This document shows positions 29,693-39,146 of a stretch of DNA of 64,000 bases, piece after piece. The notes beneath the pieces are model-generated. The model did no database searches. It was not told where the DNA came from and saw nothing but the letters and a program-made list of their open reading frames with translations. The stretch comes from Brevundimonas diminuta (GTDB lineage Bacteria; Pseudomonadota; Alphaproteobacteria; Caulobacterales; Caulobacteraceae), in NCBI RefSeq assembly GCF_022654015.1, contig NZ_CP073063.1, forward strand, positions 1,922,001 to 1,986,000, read 5' to 3'. The first letter of the stretch is position 1. Each line of letters opens with the position of its first letter. The position numbers and the translations under genes are program-made.

Positions 29693-30163
29693 ATGAAGTG
29701 CCCTTTTTGCGGTCATCAGGACACCCAGGTGAAGGACAGCCGGCCGTCGGACGACGGCTCGGCCATCCGACGCCGCCGGTCCTGCCCGAACTGCAACGGG
29801 CGCTTCACGACGTTCGAACGCGTACAACTGCGTGAACTGGTCATCCTGAAGCGCAACGGGCGACGCACGCCCTTCGACCGCGACAAGCTGGAACGCTCGC
29901 TGGGCGTGGCCCTGCGCAAACGCCCGGTTCAGGCCGATCAGGTCGAGCAGATGGTCAACCGGATCGTCCGCCAGCTGGAAAGCCTGGGCGAGACCGAAAT
30001 CCCGTCCAGCACAGTCGGCGACTTCATCATGAAGGCGCTGAAGGGCGTCGATGAGGTGGCCTATGTCCGCTACGCCTCGGTCTATAAGGATTTCCGCCAC
30101 ACCGGCGACTTTGCCAAGTTCCTGGGCGACGAAGGGTTCGACGAACCGTCCGGCAAGGCCTGA
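29693..30163 (+). CDS. nrdR: Transcriptional repressor NrdR
   Basis: NrdR is a zinc-ribbon/ATP-cone repressor of ribonucleotide reductase genes, sensing ATP and dATP. The 156-residue product has the zinc ribbon CPFCG with CPNCN (about residues 3-34) and the ATP-cone domain ([17 protein letters not shown], about 49-139). It shares one base with the next start (TGATG). The glyA-nrdR-ribD order is conserved in alphaproteobacteria. Confidence 0.97.
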   Translation: MKCPFCGHQDTQVKDSRPSDDGSAIRRRRSCPNCNGRFTTFERVQLRELVILKRNGRRTPFDRDKLERSLGVALRKRPVQADQVEQMVNRIVRQLESLGETEIPSSTVGDFIMKALKGVDEVAYVRYASVYKDFRHTGDFAKFLGDEGFDEPSGKA

Positions 30164-30783
30164 TGCGGGTCACGCTGAAACTGGCGACGTCCCTGGACGG
30201 GCGGATCGCCACGGCCTCGGGCGAGAGCCAGTGGATCACCGGCGAGGCGGCGCGGCTTGAGGGTCACCGCCTGCGCGCCGCCCACGACGCCATCCTGGTC
30301 GGCATCGAGACGGTTCTGCACGACGATCCCGAATTGACCGCCCGCCTGCCGGGACGCAGCGTCGATCAACCCTTGCGCGTCGTGCTGGACAGCCGGCTTC
30401 GCACGCCGCAGGCGGCGAAGGTCGCGGGCGAAAACACCCTGATCCTGACCGCCACAGCACCGCGCACGATCGGCGCCGCCAAGGTCGTGCAGGTCGCCGC
30501 CGAGGACGGTCGTCCAACCATCACCGCCGTGCTGAAAGCCTTGGAAGCCGCCGGCGCCACATCGGTTCTGATCGAAGGCGGCGGTCAGGTCGCGGCGTCC
30601 TTCCTGCGCGCAAACGCCGTCGATGCGCTGGAGTGGTTTCGCGCCCCGGTCCTGCTGGGCGGGGAGGGGCGGCCCTGCGTCGCGGCCCTGGCTCTTGCAA
30701 AGCTGGCTGACGCCCCCAAGTTCCGTCGCCTGGGCGTCGAGCCCGTCGGGGACGATCTGTGGGAACGCTACGCCCGTCTCTGA
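30163..30783 (+). CDS. RibD reductase domain protein (no deaminase domain)
   Basis: The 206-residue product covers only the C-terminal reductase domain of RibD, which reduces the ribosyl side chain of 5-amino-6-ribosylamino-uracil phosphate with NADPH. Visible are KLATSLDGRIATASGES, ILVGIETVLHDDP and the nucleotide-binding IEGGGQVAASFL. The N-terminal zinc deaminase domain (HAE and PCxxxGRxxPC motifs) of bifunctional RibD is absent, and the start abuts nrdR, so it has not been missed upstream. A deaminase must be encoded elsewhere. Operon with ribE-ribB-ribH is likely. Confidence 0.9.
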   Translation: MRVTLKLATSLDGRIATASGESQWITGEAARLEGHRLRAAHDAILVGIETVLHDDPELTARLPGRSVDQPLRVVLDSRLRTPQAAKVAGENTLILTATAPRTIGAAKVVQVAAEDGRPTITAVLKALEAAGATSVLIEGGGQVAASFLRANAVDALEWFRAPVLLGGEGRPCVAALALAKLADAPKFRRLGVEPVGDDLWERYARL

Positions 30784-30794
30784 CGCCGTCCAAT

Positions 30795-30818
30795 TTAGAC
30801 GATTAGACGAATTAGACG
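30795..30818 (+). repeat. Three short direct repeats upstream of ribE
   Basis: TTAGACG occurs three times, at 30795, 30803 and 30812, followed by a run of T (30822-30827). It fills the 67-base gap between ribD and ribE, where no FMN riboswitch could fit. It could be a protein-binding site or slippage product. Confidence 0.7.
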
Positions 30819-30850
30819 GTATTTTTTCTCCCAAGGGGTCCAGAGTCCAA

Positions 30851-31441
30851 ATGTTCACCGGCATCGTCACCGACATCGGCCGCGTCCGCGAGGTCCGCGA
30901 GACCGATCGCGACCGCCGTTACGAGATCGAGACCGCATGGAACACTGACGGCATCGACTTGGGCGCCTCCATCAGCCACGCGGGCTGCTGCTTGACGGTG
31001 ACCGAAAAGGGCGCCGATTGGTTCGCCGTCGAGGTGTCGAACGAGACCCTGTCCAAGACCACCCTAGGCGCCTGGAAGACCGGCGACGGCGTCAATCTGG
31101 AGCGGGCCGCCAAGCTGGGCGACGAGATGGGCGGCCATGTAGTGTCCGGCCACATCGACGGTCTGGGGCGGGTGGTTTCGATCACGCCCGAGGGCGGATC
31201 GCACCGGATCGAGGTCGAGGCCCCCGCGCCTCTGCATCGTTATATCGCCGCCAAGGGGTCGATCACGGTCGACGGCGTGTCGCTGACCGTAAACGCCGTC
31301 GAGGGTCAGGTCTTCTCGCTGAACATCATCCCGCACACCTGGGACGTAACGACCCTGGGCCGCTTGGAAGTGGGCGATCCGGTCAATCTGGAGATCGACA
31401 TGCTGGCGCGATACCTCGCGCGGTGGCAGGAGACCGCGTGA
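30851..31441 (+). CDS. ribE: Riboflavin synthase alpha chain
   Basis: The enzyme dismutates two 6,7-dimethyl-8-ribityllumazines to riboflavin. The 196-residue product starts at MFTGIVTDIG and has two repeated beta-barrel halves: SISHAGCCLTV with GGHVVSGHIDG in the first half, and SITVDGVSLTVN in the second. It shares one base with the ribB start (TGATG). Confidence 0.97.
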   Translation: MFTGIVTDIGRVREVRETDRDRRYEIETAWNTDGIDLGASISHAGCCLTVTEKGADWFAVEVSNETLSKTTLGAWKTGDGVNLERAAKLGDEMGGHVVSGHIDGLGRVVSITPEGGSHRIEVEAPAPLHRYIAAKGSITVDGVSLTVNAVEGQVFSLNIIPHTWDVTTLGRLEVGDPVNLEIDMLARYLARWQETA

Positions 31442-32577
31442 TGCAAGCCCAGGCCGCCAACATGAACGACAGCCCCATCAGTCCTATCGAGGACATCCTT
31501 GAGGACGCCCGCAACGGCCGTCCCTACATCCTGGTGGACGCCGAGGATCGCGAGAACGAAGGGGACATCATCATCCCCGCCCAGTTTGCGACGCCGGACC
31601 AGATCAACTTCATGATCCGCCAGGCGCGCGGGCTGGTGTGCCTGGCCCTGACCGCCGAGCGCGCCCAGCAACTGCGTTTGCCGCCGATGGCCGCCGACAA
31701 CCGCGAGAGCATGAAGACCGCCTTCACCGTCTCGATTGAGGCCAAGGACGGCGTCACGACGGGAATCTCGGCCGCCGACCGCTCGCGCACCATTCATGTG
31801 GCGACCGATGCGTCCAAGGGGATGGATGACATCGTCTCGCCCGGCCACATCTTCCCCCTGGTGGCCCGCGACGGCGGCGTTCTGGTCCGCGCCGGCCACA
31901 CCGAAGCGGCTGTGGATATCAGTCGCATGGCCGGCCTGACGCCCGCCGGCGTGATCTGCGAGATCATCAAGGACGACGGCGAGATGGCGCGGATGCCCGA
32001 TCTGGTCGCCTTCGCCCAGTTGCACGGGCTGAAGATCGGCACCATCGCCGACCTGATCGCCTATCGCCGCCGCACCGAACGCTTCGTCGAGCGGATCATG
32101 GATACGCCGTTCGAGAGCGTTCACGGCGGCCCGTTCCGCCTGATGCTGTACAAGAACACCATCGAGGGCGCCGAGCATGTGGCCCTGGTCAAAGGGCGCA
32201 TCGATCCGGCCAAACCGACACTGGTGCGGATGCATCAGGTGGACTTCGCCTGCGACCTGTTGGGCCATGTCGAGGCGCGCCAGGACTATGTGCCCAGCGC
32301 CCTGAAACAGATCACTGAGCATGACGGCCCCGGCGTCGTCGTCTTCCTGCGCGATCCGTCGCTGAACTCGCTGGCCGAACGGCTGGCGGGCGCGGACAAG
32401 CCCGCGGCGATGGATCGCTCGCTGCGCGCCTATGGCGTGGGAGCTCAGATCCTGCTGGATCTGGGTGTCAGGGATATGATCGTGATGAGTTCGACGCGAC
32501 CCGAGCCGACGGCGCTGGAAGGCTACGGCCTGCGCATCGTCGGCTGGCGCGACATGGATGGAGAAACCAAGGCGTGA
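31441..32577 (+). CDS. ribB: 3,4-dihydroxy-2-butanone 4-phosphate synthase fused to a degenerate GTP cyclohydrolase II-like domain (RibBX-like)
   Basis: Residues about 17-215 form a complete RibB domain, which makes the four-carbon riboflavin precursor from ribulose 5-phosphate: [21 protein letters not shown] and [10 protein letters not shown] are intact. Residues about 220-378 align with RibA (GTP cyclohydrolase II), but the zinc Cys triad (C-x10-C-x-C) and the RQEGRGIG-type loop are missing: the region reads [14 protein letters not shown] and [14 protein letters not shown]. The second domain is therefore probably inactive, like the RibBX proteins described from Shewanella. RibBA would be the default annotation. 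Tight overlaps with ribE and ribH support co-translation. Confidence 0.9.
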   Translation: MQAQAANMNDSPISPIEDILEDARNGRPYILVDAEDRENEGDIIIPAQFATPDQINFMIRQARGLVCLALTAERAQQLRLPPMAADNRESMKTAFTVSIEAKDGVTTGISAADRSRTIHVATDASKGMDDIVSPGHIFPLVARDGGVLVRAGHTEAAVDISRMAGLTPAGVICEIIKDDGEMARMPDLVAFAQLHGLKIGTIADLIAYRRRTERFVERIMDTPFESVHGGPFRLMLYKNTIEGAEHVALVKGRIDPAKPTLVRMHQVDFACDLLGHVEARQDYVPSALKQITEHDGPGVVVFLRDPSLNSLAERLAGADKPAAMDRSLRAYGVGAQILLDLGVRDMIVMSSTRPEPTALEGYGLRIVGWRDMDGETKA

Positions 32578-33035
32578 CCGAAGCCCCCCGTATTCTGATC
32601 GTTGAGGCGCGCTTCTACGACGACCTGGCCGACGCCCTGCTGGAAGGGGCCAAGGAGACGCTGAAGGCGCGCGGCGCCGACTTCGACGTCATCACCGTGC
32701 CCGGCGCGCTGGAGGTGCCGCCAGCCATCGCCCTGGCCGAGGAGGCGGGCCGCTTTCCGACCGCCCCCCGCTATGACGGCTATGTCGCCCTGGGCACGGT
32801 CATCCGTGGCGAGACCTATCATTTCGAGATCGTCTCCGATCAGTCGGCGGCCGGCATCATGGCTCTCGGCGTCAAGGGCGTCATCATCGGCAACGGCATC
32901 CTGACGACCGAGGACGAGGACCAGGCCTGGTATCGGGCCCGTCTTTCGGAAGGGGATAAGGGCGGCGGCGCGGCCAAGGCATGCCTGGACCTCATTGCAT
33001 TGAAGAAGCGGTTGCGTCATGGCGTCGGCGCATGA
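32574..33035 (+). CDS. ribH: 6,7-dimethyl-8-ribityllumazine synthase
   Basis: RibH condenses the RibB product with the pyrimidine to give lumazine, the substrate of RibE. The 153-residue product starts at GTG overlapping the ribB stop as GTGA. Visible are [21 protein letters not shown], the [14 protein letters not shown] loop with catalytic His, and [13 protein letters not shown]. It overlaps nusB as ATGA. Confidence 0.97.
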   Translation: MTEAPRILIVEARFYDDLADALLEGAKETLKARGADFDVITVPGALEVPPAIALAEEAGRFPTAPRYDGYVALGTVIRGETYHFEIVSDQSAAGIMALGVKGVIIGNGILTTEDEDQAWYRARLSEGDKGGGAAKACLDLIALKKRLRHGVGA

Positions 33036-33556
33036 CTGAACCGAACAGCGTCAAAGCCGTCCTCGAACAACTCGCCGAAGCCGAAAAGCAGCGCGCCGAG
33101 CCCAATCTGAGCTCCAAACAGCGTCGTGCCCGCACCGTCTCGCGTCTCGCCGCCGTCCAGGCCCTGTATCAGATGGAACTGGCCGGCGAGGGCGTGGAGA
33201 CGGTGATCACCGAATTCTCCAACTTCCGCTTCGACGCCGACATCGAGGGCGAAGCCCTGGCCGAGGCCGACGAGGCCTATTTCGCCGACATCGTGCGCGG
33301 CGTGATCGAAAGCCAGCGCGACATCGACACGGCCATCAAGGCCCGCCTGGCCTCCAACTGGAAGCTGGAGCGGATCGACGCCACCCTGCGCGCCCTGCTG
33401 CGTTCGGGCGCCTGGGAGCTGATCAAGCATCCCGAGACGCCGCGCGAGGTCGTGATCGACGAATATGTCGAACTGGCCAAGGCCTTCTTCGACGACGCCG
33501 AGGCGCGCTTCGTCAACGCGGCGCTGGACGGCGTGGCCAAAGACACCCGCAAGTAA
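33032..33556 (+). CDS. nusB: Transcription antitermination factor NusB
   Basis: NusB with NusE binds boxA RNA and prevents premature termination in rRNA operons. The 174-residue product has an N-terminal extension of about 30 charged residues before the all-helical NusB domain ([15 protein letters not shown], then [14 protein letters not shown]). The start lies in an ATGA overlap with ribH and the stop shares a base with the thiL start (TAATG). ribH-nusB-thiL is a conserved bacterial order. Confidence 0.95.
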   Translation: MTEPNSVKAVLEQLAEAEKQRAEPNLSSKQRRARTVSRLAAVQALYQMELAGEGVETVITEFSNFRFDADIEGEALAEADEAYFADIVRGVIESQRDIDTAIKARLASNWKLERIDATLRALLRSGAWELIKHPETPREVVIDEYVELAKAFFDDAEARFVNAALDGVAKDTRK

Positions 33557-34545
33557 TGCCGGCGCTCGACGTCGCGGGCGAGTTCGAGACGATCGAGCGG
33601 CTGTTCAAGCCCCTGGCCCATCCCGAGTGGGGCAGGGGGCTGGCCGACGATGTGGCGGCGCTGCCGTCACGTCCCGGCTATGACCTCGTCCTGACCAAGG
33701 ACGCCATCGTCGAGGGCGTGCATTTCCTGCCTGACGATCCGCTGGACACGGTCGCCAGGAAGCTGCTGCGGGTCAATCTGTCGGACCTGGCCGCCAAGGG
33801 CTCAGAGCCGTTCGGCTATCTGCTGTCCTGCTTCTGGTCCGAGCGCTGCGGCTGGCCCGAGCGCGAAGCCTTCGCCGCCGGACTGGCTGAAGATCAGGCG
33901 CGGTTCGGCGTTCATTTGCTCGGCGGCGACACGGTCAGGACGCCCGGCCCGCTGTCCTTCTCTCTGACGGCCCTGGGTTGGACGCCGACAGGCAAGACCG
34001 TTTCTCGCGAAGGCGCGCAGGTCGGCGACCTCGTCTTCGTCACCGGCGTCATCGGGGACGGCCTTCTGGGCCTGAAGGCGGCGCAAGGACAACTGGCTCT
34101 GGCGCCCGAGCGGATGCAAGCCTTGGTCAGCCACTACCGGATGCCCACGCCCCGGACCGACTTCGCCGACGTGGTGCGCGAGTACGCCACCGCATCCGTC
34201 GATGTGTCGGACGGCCTGGCCGCCGACCTCGCCCACGTTGCGCAAGCCAGCAGGGTCGGTGTGGCGCTCAATCTGAACGTCCTGCCCCTGTCCGCAGCGG
34301 CCCAAGCATGGTTCGACGACCGGGTCGATCCGCAGCTATCGCTAGAAGATCTGGCCAGCGGCGGCGACGACTATGAGATCGCCTTCACCGCTCATCCGCG
34401 CCACGAGGACGCCCTGCGTCGCGAGGCCGAGCGCCGGCTGATTCGCCTGACCCGCATCGGCGAAGTCACCGCAGCTCAGGGCCTGACGGTTCTTTACGAC
34501 GGTCAGCCCGTGCCGATGGCAAGAAGCGGCTGGACTCACGGCTGA
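33556..34545 (+). CDS. thiL: Thiamine-monophosphate kinase
   Basis: ThiL phosphorylates thiamine monophosphate to the active diphosphate. The 329-residue product belongs to the PurM-like ATPase group: LADDVAAL metal site, KDAIVEGVHFLPD, LLRVNLSDLAAKG, GGDTVRTPGPL and VDVSDGLAADL. It is the last gene of the glyA-to-thiL series. Confidence 0.95.
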   Translation: MPALDVAGEFETIERLFKPLAHPEWGRGLADDVAALPSRPGYDLVLTKDAIVEGVHFLPDDPLDTVARKLLRVNLSDLAAKGSEPFGYLLSCFWSERCGWPEREAFAAGLAEDQARFGVHLLGGDTVRTPGPLSFSLTALGWTPTGKTVSREGAQVGDLVFVTGVIGDGLLGLKAAQGQLALAPERMQALVSHYRMPTPRTDFADVVREYATASVDVSDGLAADLAHVAQASRVGVALNLNVLPLSAAAQAWFDDRVDPQLSLEDLASGGDDYEIAFTAHPRHEDALRREAERRLIRLTRIGEVTAAQGLTVLYDGQPVPMARSGWTHG

Positions 34546-34587
34546 GACGGCAAGGGAATCCTAACGCCCGTCCGGCAGGATGTCGTC

Positions 34588-35019
34588 ATGGACCGTAGAA
34601 CACTGATCGCCGCCGGAACCGCCGCCCTGACCGGCGCCGTGGCGAGTCGCGCTCACGCCTCCGGCAGCGAAACGGAGTCTGCGCCTGCAGCCCTGAGCAT
34701 CGCGGGCCTCGGCCTGCCCGTCATCGAGGGCGGGCGTTTGCGGAACTATGTGTTCGTCGCCCTCCGGCTCGAACTGGGCGCCGGCAAGACCGTCGAGCAG
34801 ATGAAGCCCAAGGAGGCCTTCTTCCGCGACGCCGTCGTCCGCGCGGCGCACAAGACGCCCTTCACCGTGCCCGGCGACTTTACGCGGCTGGACGAGCGGG
34901 CCCTGTCCGCCTCGCTGGTGGCCGCGTCTTCGGCGATCTCGGGTCGTGGCTCCGTCCGGCGCGTCGAGGTGGTCAGCCAGTCGCCGCGCCGCCGCACGGG
35001 CATGCAAACCGCCCGCTGA
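34588..35019 (+). CDS. Hypothetical exported protein with Tat-like signal
   Basis: The 143-residue product starts MDRRTLIAAGTAAL, a twin-arginine-like signal with cleavage near RAHAS. The mature part begins with AALSIAGLGLPVIEGGRL and a RNYVFVALRLELGAGK segment, then an Arg-rich tail. The pattern of a short beta strand followed by a helix faintly recalls FliL-type or similar small periplasmic proteins, but I cannot assign a family. It lies 42 bases after thiL and may be part of its transcript. Confidence 0.7.
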   Translation: MDRRTLIAAGTAALTGAVASRAHASGSETESAPAALSIAGLGLPVIEGGRLRNYVFVALRLELGAGKTVEQMKPKEAFFRDAVVRAAHKTPFTVPGDFTRLDERALSASLVAASSAISGRGSVRRVEVVSQSPRRRTGMQTAR

Positions 35020-35196
35020 ACGGCCTGACCGACCGCTGTTGCGTCACTCCGCCTGCCATGACAGGCTCCCTTTGCAAATCCCAAAGAACGCACTGACGCG
35101 TTCGCCGCGTGCGGGGGGACCGGAAGGCGGACAGAGGCGATAACGCCCGACCGCGCCAAGGCCTGCGCGCCTGTTTGCAAGGGCATGGAAACGCCA

Positions 35197-37344
35197 ATGA
35201 CGAACTCACTTACGCTGGTCTTCGCGGCCGGTGTGCTGGCGGTGCTGTATGGCGCCGCTCAGACCGCCGTGCTGATGAAGGCGAGCACCGGCAACGACAA
35301 GATGCGAGAGATCGCCGCCGCGATTCAGGAAGGGGCCTCGGCCTATCTAAAGCGGCAATATCTGACCATCGGCATCGTCGGGATCGTGATCCTGATCGCC
35401 GCCTACTTCTTGATCGGCGCTTACGCCGCCATCGGCTTCCTGATCGGCGCTGTCCTGTCCGGTGCGGCCGGTTATGCCGGGATGCTGATCTCAGTGCGGG
35501 CCAATGTGCGCACGGCTCAGGCGGCGTCCGAAAGCCTGTCCAAGGGGTTGAACCTGGCGTTCCGCTCGGGCGCCATCACGGGCATGTTCGTAGCGGGCGG
35601 TGCTCTGATCGGGGTGTCAGGCTACTACATCGTGCTGACCCAGCATCTGGGATTGGCTTCGACGGGCCGCGAGGTGATCGACGGGCTCGTGGCGCTGGGC
35701 TTCGGCGCCTCGCTGATCTCGATCTTCGCGCGCCTGGGCGGTGGCATCTTCACCAAGGGCGCCGATGTCGGCGGCGACATGGTGGGCAAGGTGGAGGCGG
35801 GCATTCCCGAGGACGATCCTCGCAACGCCGCCACCATCGCCGACAACGTGGGCGACAACGTCGGCGACTGCGCCGGCATGGCGGCCGACCTGTTCGAGAC
35901 CTATGCCGTGACGACCGTCGCGACCATGGTGCTGGCCGCGATCTTCTTCAGGGGGCAGCCCTATGTGGATCTGATGATGGTGCTGCCGCTGGCGATCTGC
36001 GCGGTGTGCATCGTCACCTCCATCGTCGGCAGCTTCTTCGTGCGGTTGGGCAAGTCCAACAACATCATGGGTGCCCTCTATCAGGGACTGATCGTCACCG
36101 GCGTCCTGTCAATCGGCGCGGTCTGGTGGGTGATCGAGGAGATGGTGACAGGCCCGATCGTGACGGCCAGCGGTCTGGAGATCCAGCCGATGGCGCTGTT
36201 CTGGTCCGGCATGGTTGGCTTGGCTGTCACAGCGGCGATCGTGGTCGTGACCGAATACTATACCGGATCCGGCTTCCGTCCGGTGCGATCGGTGGCCAAC
36301 GCGTCGGTGTCCGGGCACGGCACCAACGTCATTCAAGGCCTGGCCGTCTCGCTGGAGGCGACGGCGCTGCCGGCGCTGACGATCATCGTCGGCATCGTGG
36401 CCAGCTTCCAGTTGGCGGGCCTGTTTGGCATCGCCATCGCCACCACCACAATGCTGGGCGTGGCGGGAATGATCGTGGCGCTCGACGCCTTCGGACCTGT
36501 GACCGACAACGCCGGCGGAATCGCCGAGATGGCGGGTCTGCCCAGCGATGTGCGGCATTCGACGGACGCCCTGGACGCCGTGGGCAACACGACCAAGGCC
36601 GTGACCAAGGGCTACGCCATCGGTTCGGCAGGCCTCGGCGCGCTGGTGCTGTTCGCCGCCTACACGTCGGACCTGCAGTATTTCTCGGCCAACCCGGCGG
36701 ACTACCCCTTCTTTGCAGGTATGGGAGAGATCGCCTTCGATCTGACCAATCCCTACGTCGTCGTCGGTCTGCTGTTCGGGGGATTGCTGCCCTTCCTGTT
36801 CGGCGGCATGTCGATGATGGCGGTAGGACGGGCGGCCGAATCGGTCGTCGCGGAAGTGCGGCGCCAGTTCCGCGAGAACCCCGGCATCATGACCTATCAA
36901 GTGAAGCCGGAATACGGCCGGGCCGTCGATATCCTGACCAAGGCGGCGATCCGCGAGATGATCGTGCCGTCGCTGTTGCCGGTGCTGTCGCCGATCGTCC
37001 TGTTCGTCGCGGTGCTGGGTATTTCGGACAAGGCAAACGCCTTCGCTGCTCTCGGCGCCATGCTGATGGGGGTGATCGTCACCGGCCTGTTCGTCGCCAT
37101 TTCGATGACCTCGGGCGGCGGCGCCTGGGACAACGCCAAGAAGGTGATCGAGGAAGGCTTCACCGACAAGAACGGCGTCGTCCACGGCAAGGGCTCGGAA
37201 GCCCACAAGGCGGCCGTGACCGGCGATACCGTCGGCGATCCTTACAAGGACACGTCCGGTCCGGCGGTGAACCCGATGATCAAGATCACCAACATTGTCG
37301 CCCTGCTGCTGCTGGCGGTCCTGGCGAGCGGGACCATCGGCTAG
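35197..37344 (+). CDS. hppA: Membrane-bound proton-translocating pyrophosphatase, K+-independent type
   Basis: HppA couples pyrophosphate hydrolysis to proton pumping. The ATG at 35197 ([12 protein letters not shown]) has a GGAA site at proper spacing and gives 715 residues; an ATG four codons upstream is possible. About 16 membrane helices are present with the substrate loop [15 protein letters not shown] and [16 protein letters not shown]. The GNTTKA motif has Lys where K+-dependent enzymes have Ala, which in this family marks the K+-independent class. The region 35020-35196 ahead of it shows no gene. Confidence 0.96.
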   Translation: MTNSLTLVFAAGVLAVLYGAAQTAVLMKASTGNDKMREIAAAIQEGASAYLKRQYLTIGIVGIVILIAAYFLIGAYAAIGFLIGAVLSGAAGYAGMLISVRANVRTAQAASESLSKGLNLAFRSGAITGMFVAGGALIGVSGYYIVLTQHLGLASTGREVIDGLVALGFGASLISIFARLGGGIFTKGADVGGDMVGKVEAGIPEDDPRNAATIADNVGDNVGDCAGMAADLFETYAVTTVATMVLAAIFFRGQPYVDLMMVLPLAICAVCIVTSIVGSFFVRLGKSNNIMGALYQGLIVTGVLSIGAVWWVIEEMVTGPIVTASGLEIQPMALFWSGMVGLAVTAAIVVVTEYYTGSGFRPVRSVANASVSGHGTNVIQGLAVSLEATALPALTIIVGIVASFQLAGLFGIAIATTTMLGVAGMIVALDAFGPVTDNAGGIAEMAGLPSDVRHSTDALDAVGNTTKAVTKGYAIGSAGLGALVLFAAYTSDLQYFSANPADYPFFAGMGEIAFDLTNPYVVVGLLFGGLLPFLFGGMSMMAVGRAAESVVAEVRRQFRENPGIMTYQVKPEYGRAVDILTKAAIREMIVPSLLPVLSPIVLFVAVLGISDKANAFAALGAMLMGVIVTGLFVAISMTSGGGAWDNAKKVIEEGFTDKNGVVHGKGSEAHKAAVTGDTVGDPYKDTSGPAVNPMIKITNIVALLLLAVLASGTIG

Positions 37345-37370
37345 GCGAATTATACAGCCCTTACGAAAAC

Positions 37371-37403
37371 GCCCCGGAGAGCGATCTCCGGGGCGCCTTT
37401 GTT
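37371..37403. terminator. Bidirectional terminator between hppA and bamE
   Basis: A perfect 10-bp stem (37371-37380 with 37385-37394) capped by a GCGA tetraloop, with GCCTTTGTTT on the hppA side. It lies between convergent genes and may serve both, although the A-run on the bamE side is short. Confidence 0.8.
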
Positions 37404-37420
37404 TGGGGAGATGAGCCGCC

Positions 37421-37900
37421 TTAGTCGGGGCGACGTTGGCCAGGGGTGTCGTCCTCGGTGCGCGGCAGTTGGCCACGGCCGACGTTGCCCAGCAGTTGTT
37501 CCAGAACGGTCAGCTCACGACCGCGCGTCGGCGTCTCGTTGCGGTTCATGGCGATCTGCTCGCCGTCCGTCAGGCCGAGAGTCCGCACCGACGCCACCTG
37601 ATCGCCCTGCGGGACGAAGGTGATCTCGGTCACCGTGCGCGTCGAAACCTTGGGTAGGTTGTAGGTGTATTTCTCGGTCGTCTGGCTGATGTAGTACCAG
37701 ACGTGATCCGGCTCGAACGTCGAAGTGGTCGAAGGCGAACCCAGCTTGGCGAGGACGGTCTCCTTGGTATCCGTGCCGGCGACCACGTCCTGCGGCTTGG
37801 CGTCGATGGCCTGGAAGCCGTTGGAGCCGATGGTCGGAGCGCAGGCGGCGGACAGGCCGGCCAGCGAAACAGCGACGAAAAGCGGGACGAAACGGGACAT
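37421..37900 (-). CDS. bamE: Outer membrane assembly lipoprotein BamE (SmpA/OmlA)
   Basis: BamE is a lipoprotein of the beta-barrel assembly machinery. The 159-residue product starts at MSRFVPLFVAV with a signal and lipobox LSAAC. The BamE domain follows: TKETVLAKLGSPSTTSTFEPDHVWYY with a two-stranded end and a C-terminal Arg/Thr/Glu-rich tail naming no known motif. The start at 37900 was preferred over 37924 because it gives a normal signal peptide. It is divergent from the bc1 chaperone gene. Confidence 0.93.
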   Translation of the reverse strand: MSRFVPLFVAVSLAGLSAACAPTIGSNGFQAIDAKPQDVVAGTDTKETVLAKLGSPSTTSTFEPDHVWYYISQTTEKYTYNLPKVSTRTVTEITFVPQGDQVASVRTLGLTDGEQIAMNRNETPTRGRELTVLEQLLGNVGRGQLPRTEDDTPGQRRPD

Positions 37901-37991
37901 GGTCGGGCGCCTGCGAGAGAACAAGGTCTTTGACCTAGACGGACCTGCGTCCTAGTTCAACGGCGCGGCGGAAAAGGGGCCGTTGGAACCC

Positions 37992-38516
37992 ATGCTGAAA
38001 AACCTGTTCAAACCCCGATCCGGCGTCCGTCTCGGCGACGATCTCTACGCCAAGGCCGTCAGCCAGGCCCGCAATCCGGCCTTCTACACGCGCCTGGCGG
38101 TCGATGACCGCATTGACGCGCGATTCGAACTCTACACGCTGCATGTGCTGTTGCTGGTGCTGCGGCTGCGCGATGAGAACACGGCTCAAGGCCAGGATGC
38201 GGCTCAGGCGGTGTTCGACGTCTATGTCTCGGCGTTAGATCACGTCTTGCGAGAGGAAGGCGTAGGCGACGTCGCCGTCGGCAAGAAGATGCGTAAGTTG
38301 GGCGAGGCTCTCTACGGCCGGATGAACGCCTACGAGCAGCCGCTGCGCGCCGGCGATGCGGCGGCTCTGGCCGAGGCGATGGCGAAGAATGTCTATGCGA
38401 ACCCGCAAGCGCCCCATGCGAACACATTGGCGCGCTATGCGCTGACGACACGCGCAGCCCTGGCGGCGCAGGATTTCAACAAGGTGCTGGCGACGCCGGC
38501 CTGGGCGGAAGTTTGA
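37992..38516 (+). CDS. Ubiquinol-cytochrome c chaperone (CBP3/UQCC1 family)
   Basis: Homologues of mitochondrial CBP3 assist assembly of cytochrome b into the bc1 complex. The 174-residue product starts at ATG 37992 (MLKNLFKP). Features of the family: FYTRLAVDDRIDARFELYT, HVLLLVLRLRD, DVYVSALDHVLREEGVGD and VGKKMRKLGEALYGRM. It precedes yceD-plsX-fabH; the same order is common in alphaproteobacteria. Confidence 0.9.
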   Translation: MLKNLFKPRSGVRLGDDLYAKAVSQARNPAFYTRLAVDDRIDARFELYTLHVLLLVLRLRDENTAQGQDAAQAVFDVYVSALDHVLREEGVGDVAVGKKMRKLGEALYGRMNAYEQPLRAGDAAALAEAMAKNVYANPQAPHANTLARYALTTRAALAAQDFNKVLATPAWAEV

Positions 38517-38521
38517 AAGAG

Positions 38522-39040
38522 ATGAGCGCGACGCTTCCCTACAGCGAAACGGTGCGGGTCAATCAGATCGGCGCGGGCCTGAGCCGCCGGCTGGAACCGG
38601 ATGTGGACACCCGCAAGCGAATCGCCCGCAGCCTGGATCTTCAGGGGCTGGACGATTTCGCCGTCGATCTGGAGATCAAGCCGACGCCGTCGACCAGCGA
38701 ATGGACGATGAAGGGCAGAGTGACCGCGCATGCGGTGCAGACCTGCGGCCTGACGCTGGAGCCATTGCCGGTCGATGTGGATCGCCGGTTTTCCATTCAG
38801 CTTGTCGAGGCCAAGCCCGAGGAAACCGATGAGATCGAAGTCACGCTGGATGAAGAAGACGCCGACGTGATCGAGGACGGCAAGATCGACTTGGGCCAGT
38901 ATGCGGTCGAGCAGTTGGTGCTGTCGCTTGATCCGTTCCCGCGCAAGCCGGGCGCGGAGTTCGTGCAACCGGAGGAGCCGACGGAAATTTCTCCGTTCGC
39001 GGCCCTGAAGGCGCTCAAAACCAAAGACGACCAAGGCTGA
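38522..39040 (+). CDS. YceD/DUF177 family protein
   Basis: The 172-residue product belongs to the YceD family, which in other bacteria is linked to 23S rRNA accumulation and usually sits by rpmF-plsX. It shows the HAVQTCGLTLEPLPVDVDRRF core and the acidic region EVTLDEEDADVIEDGKIDLG ending in SLDPFPRKPG. A TTG at 38513 is an alternative start overlapping the preceding stop. rpmF is not present between it and plsX here. Confidence 0.88.
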   Translation: MSATLPYSETVRVNQIGAGLSRRLEPDVDTRKRIARSLDLQGLDDFAVDLEIKPTPSTSEWTMKGRVTAHAVQTCGLTLEPLPVDVDRRFSIQLVEAKPEETDEIEVTLDEEDADVIEDGKIDLGQYAVEQLVLSLDPFPRKPGAEFVQPEEPTEISPFAALKALKTKDDQG

Positions 39041-39146
39041 GGTTGACGTAAGGGCCGGGTGGTTGCATCCCCCGGCTTCGGCGCTATCGTTCAGCGCATC
39101 CTGCCAAGCGTCGCGCGACAAGACGACGCGGCCACGAGAGGTCCAT

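Noticed and set aside
35109..37476. Very long frames (771 and 455 residues) in other frames of the hppA region
   Set aside because: They are rich in Arg/Gly/Asp or His, have no domains and are explained by the high GC of hppA, whose own frame is a perfect family match.
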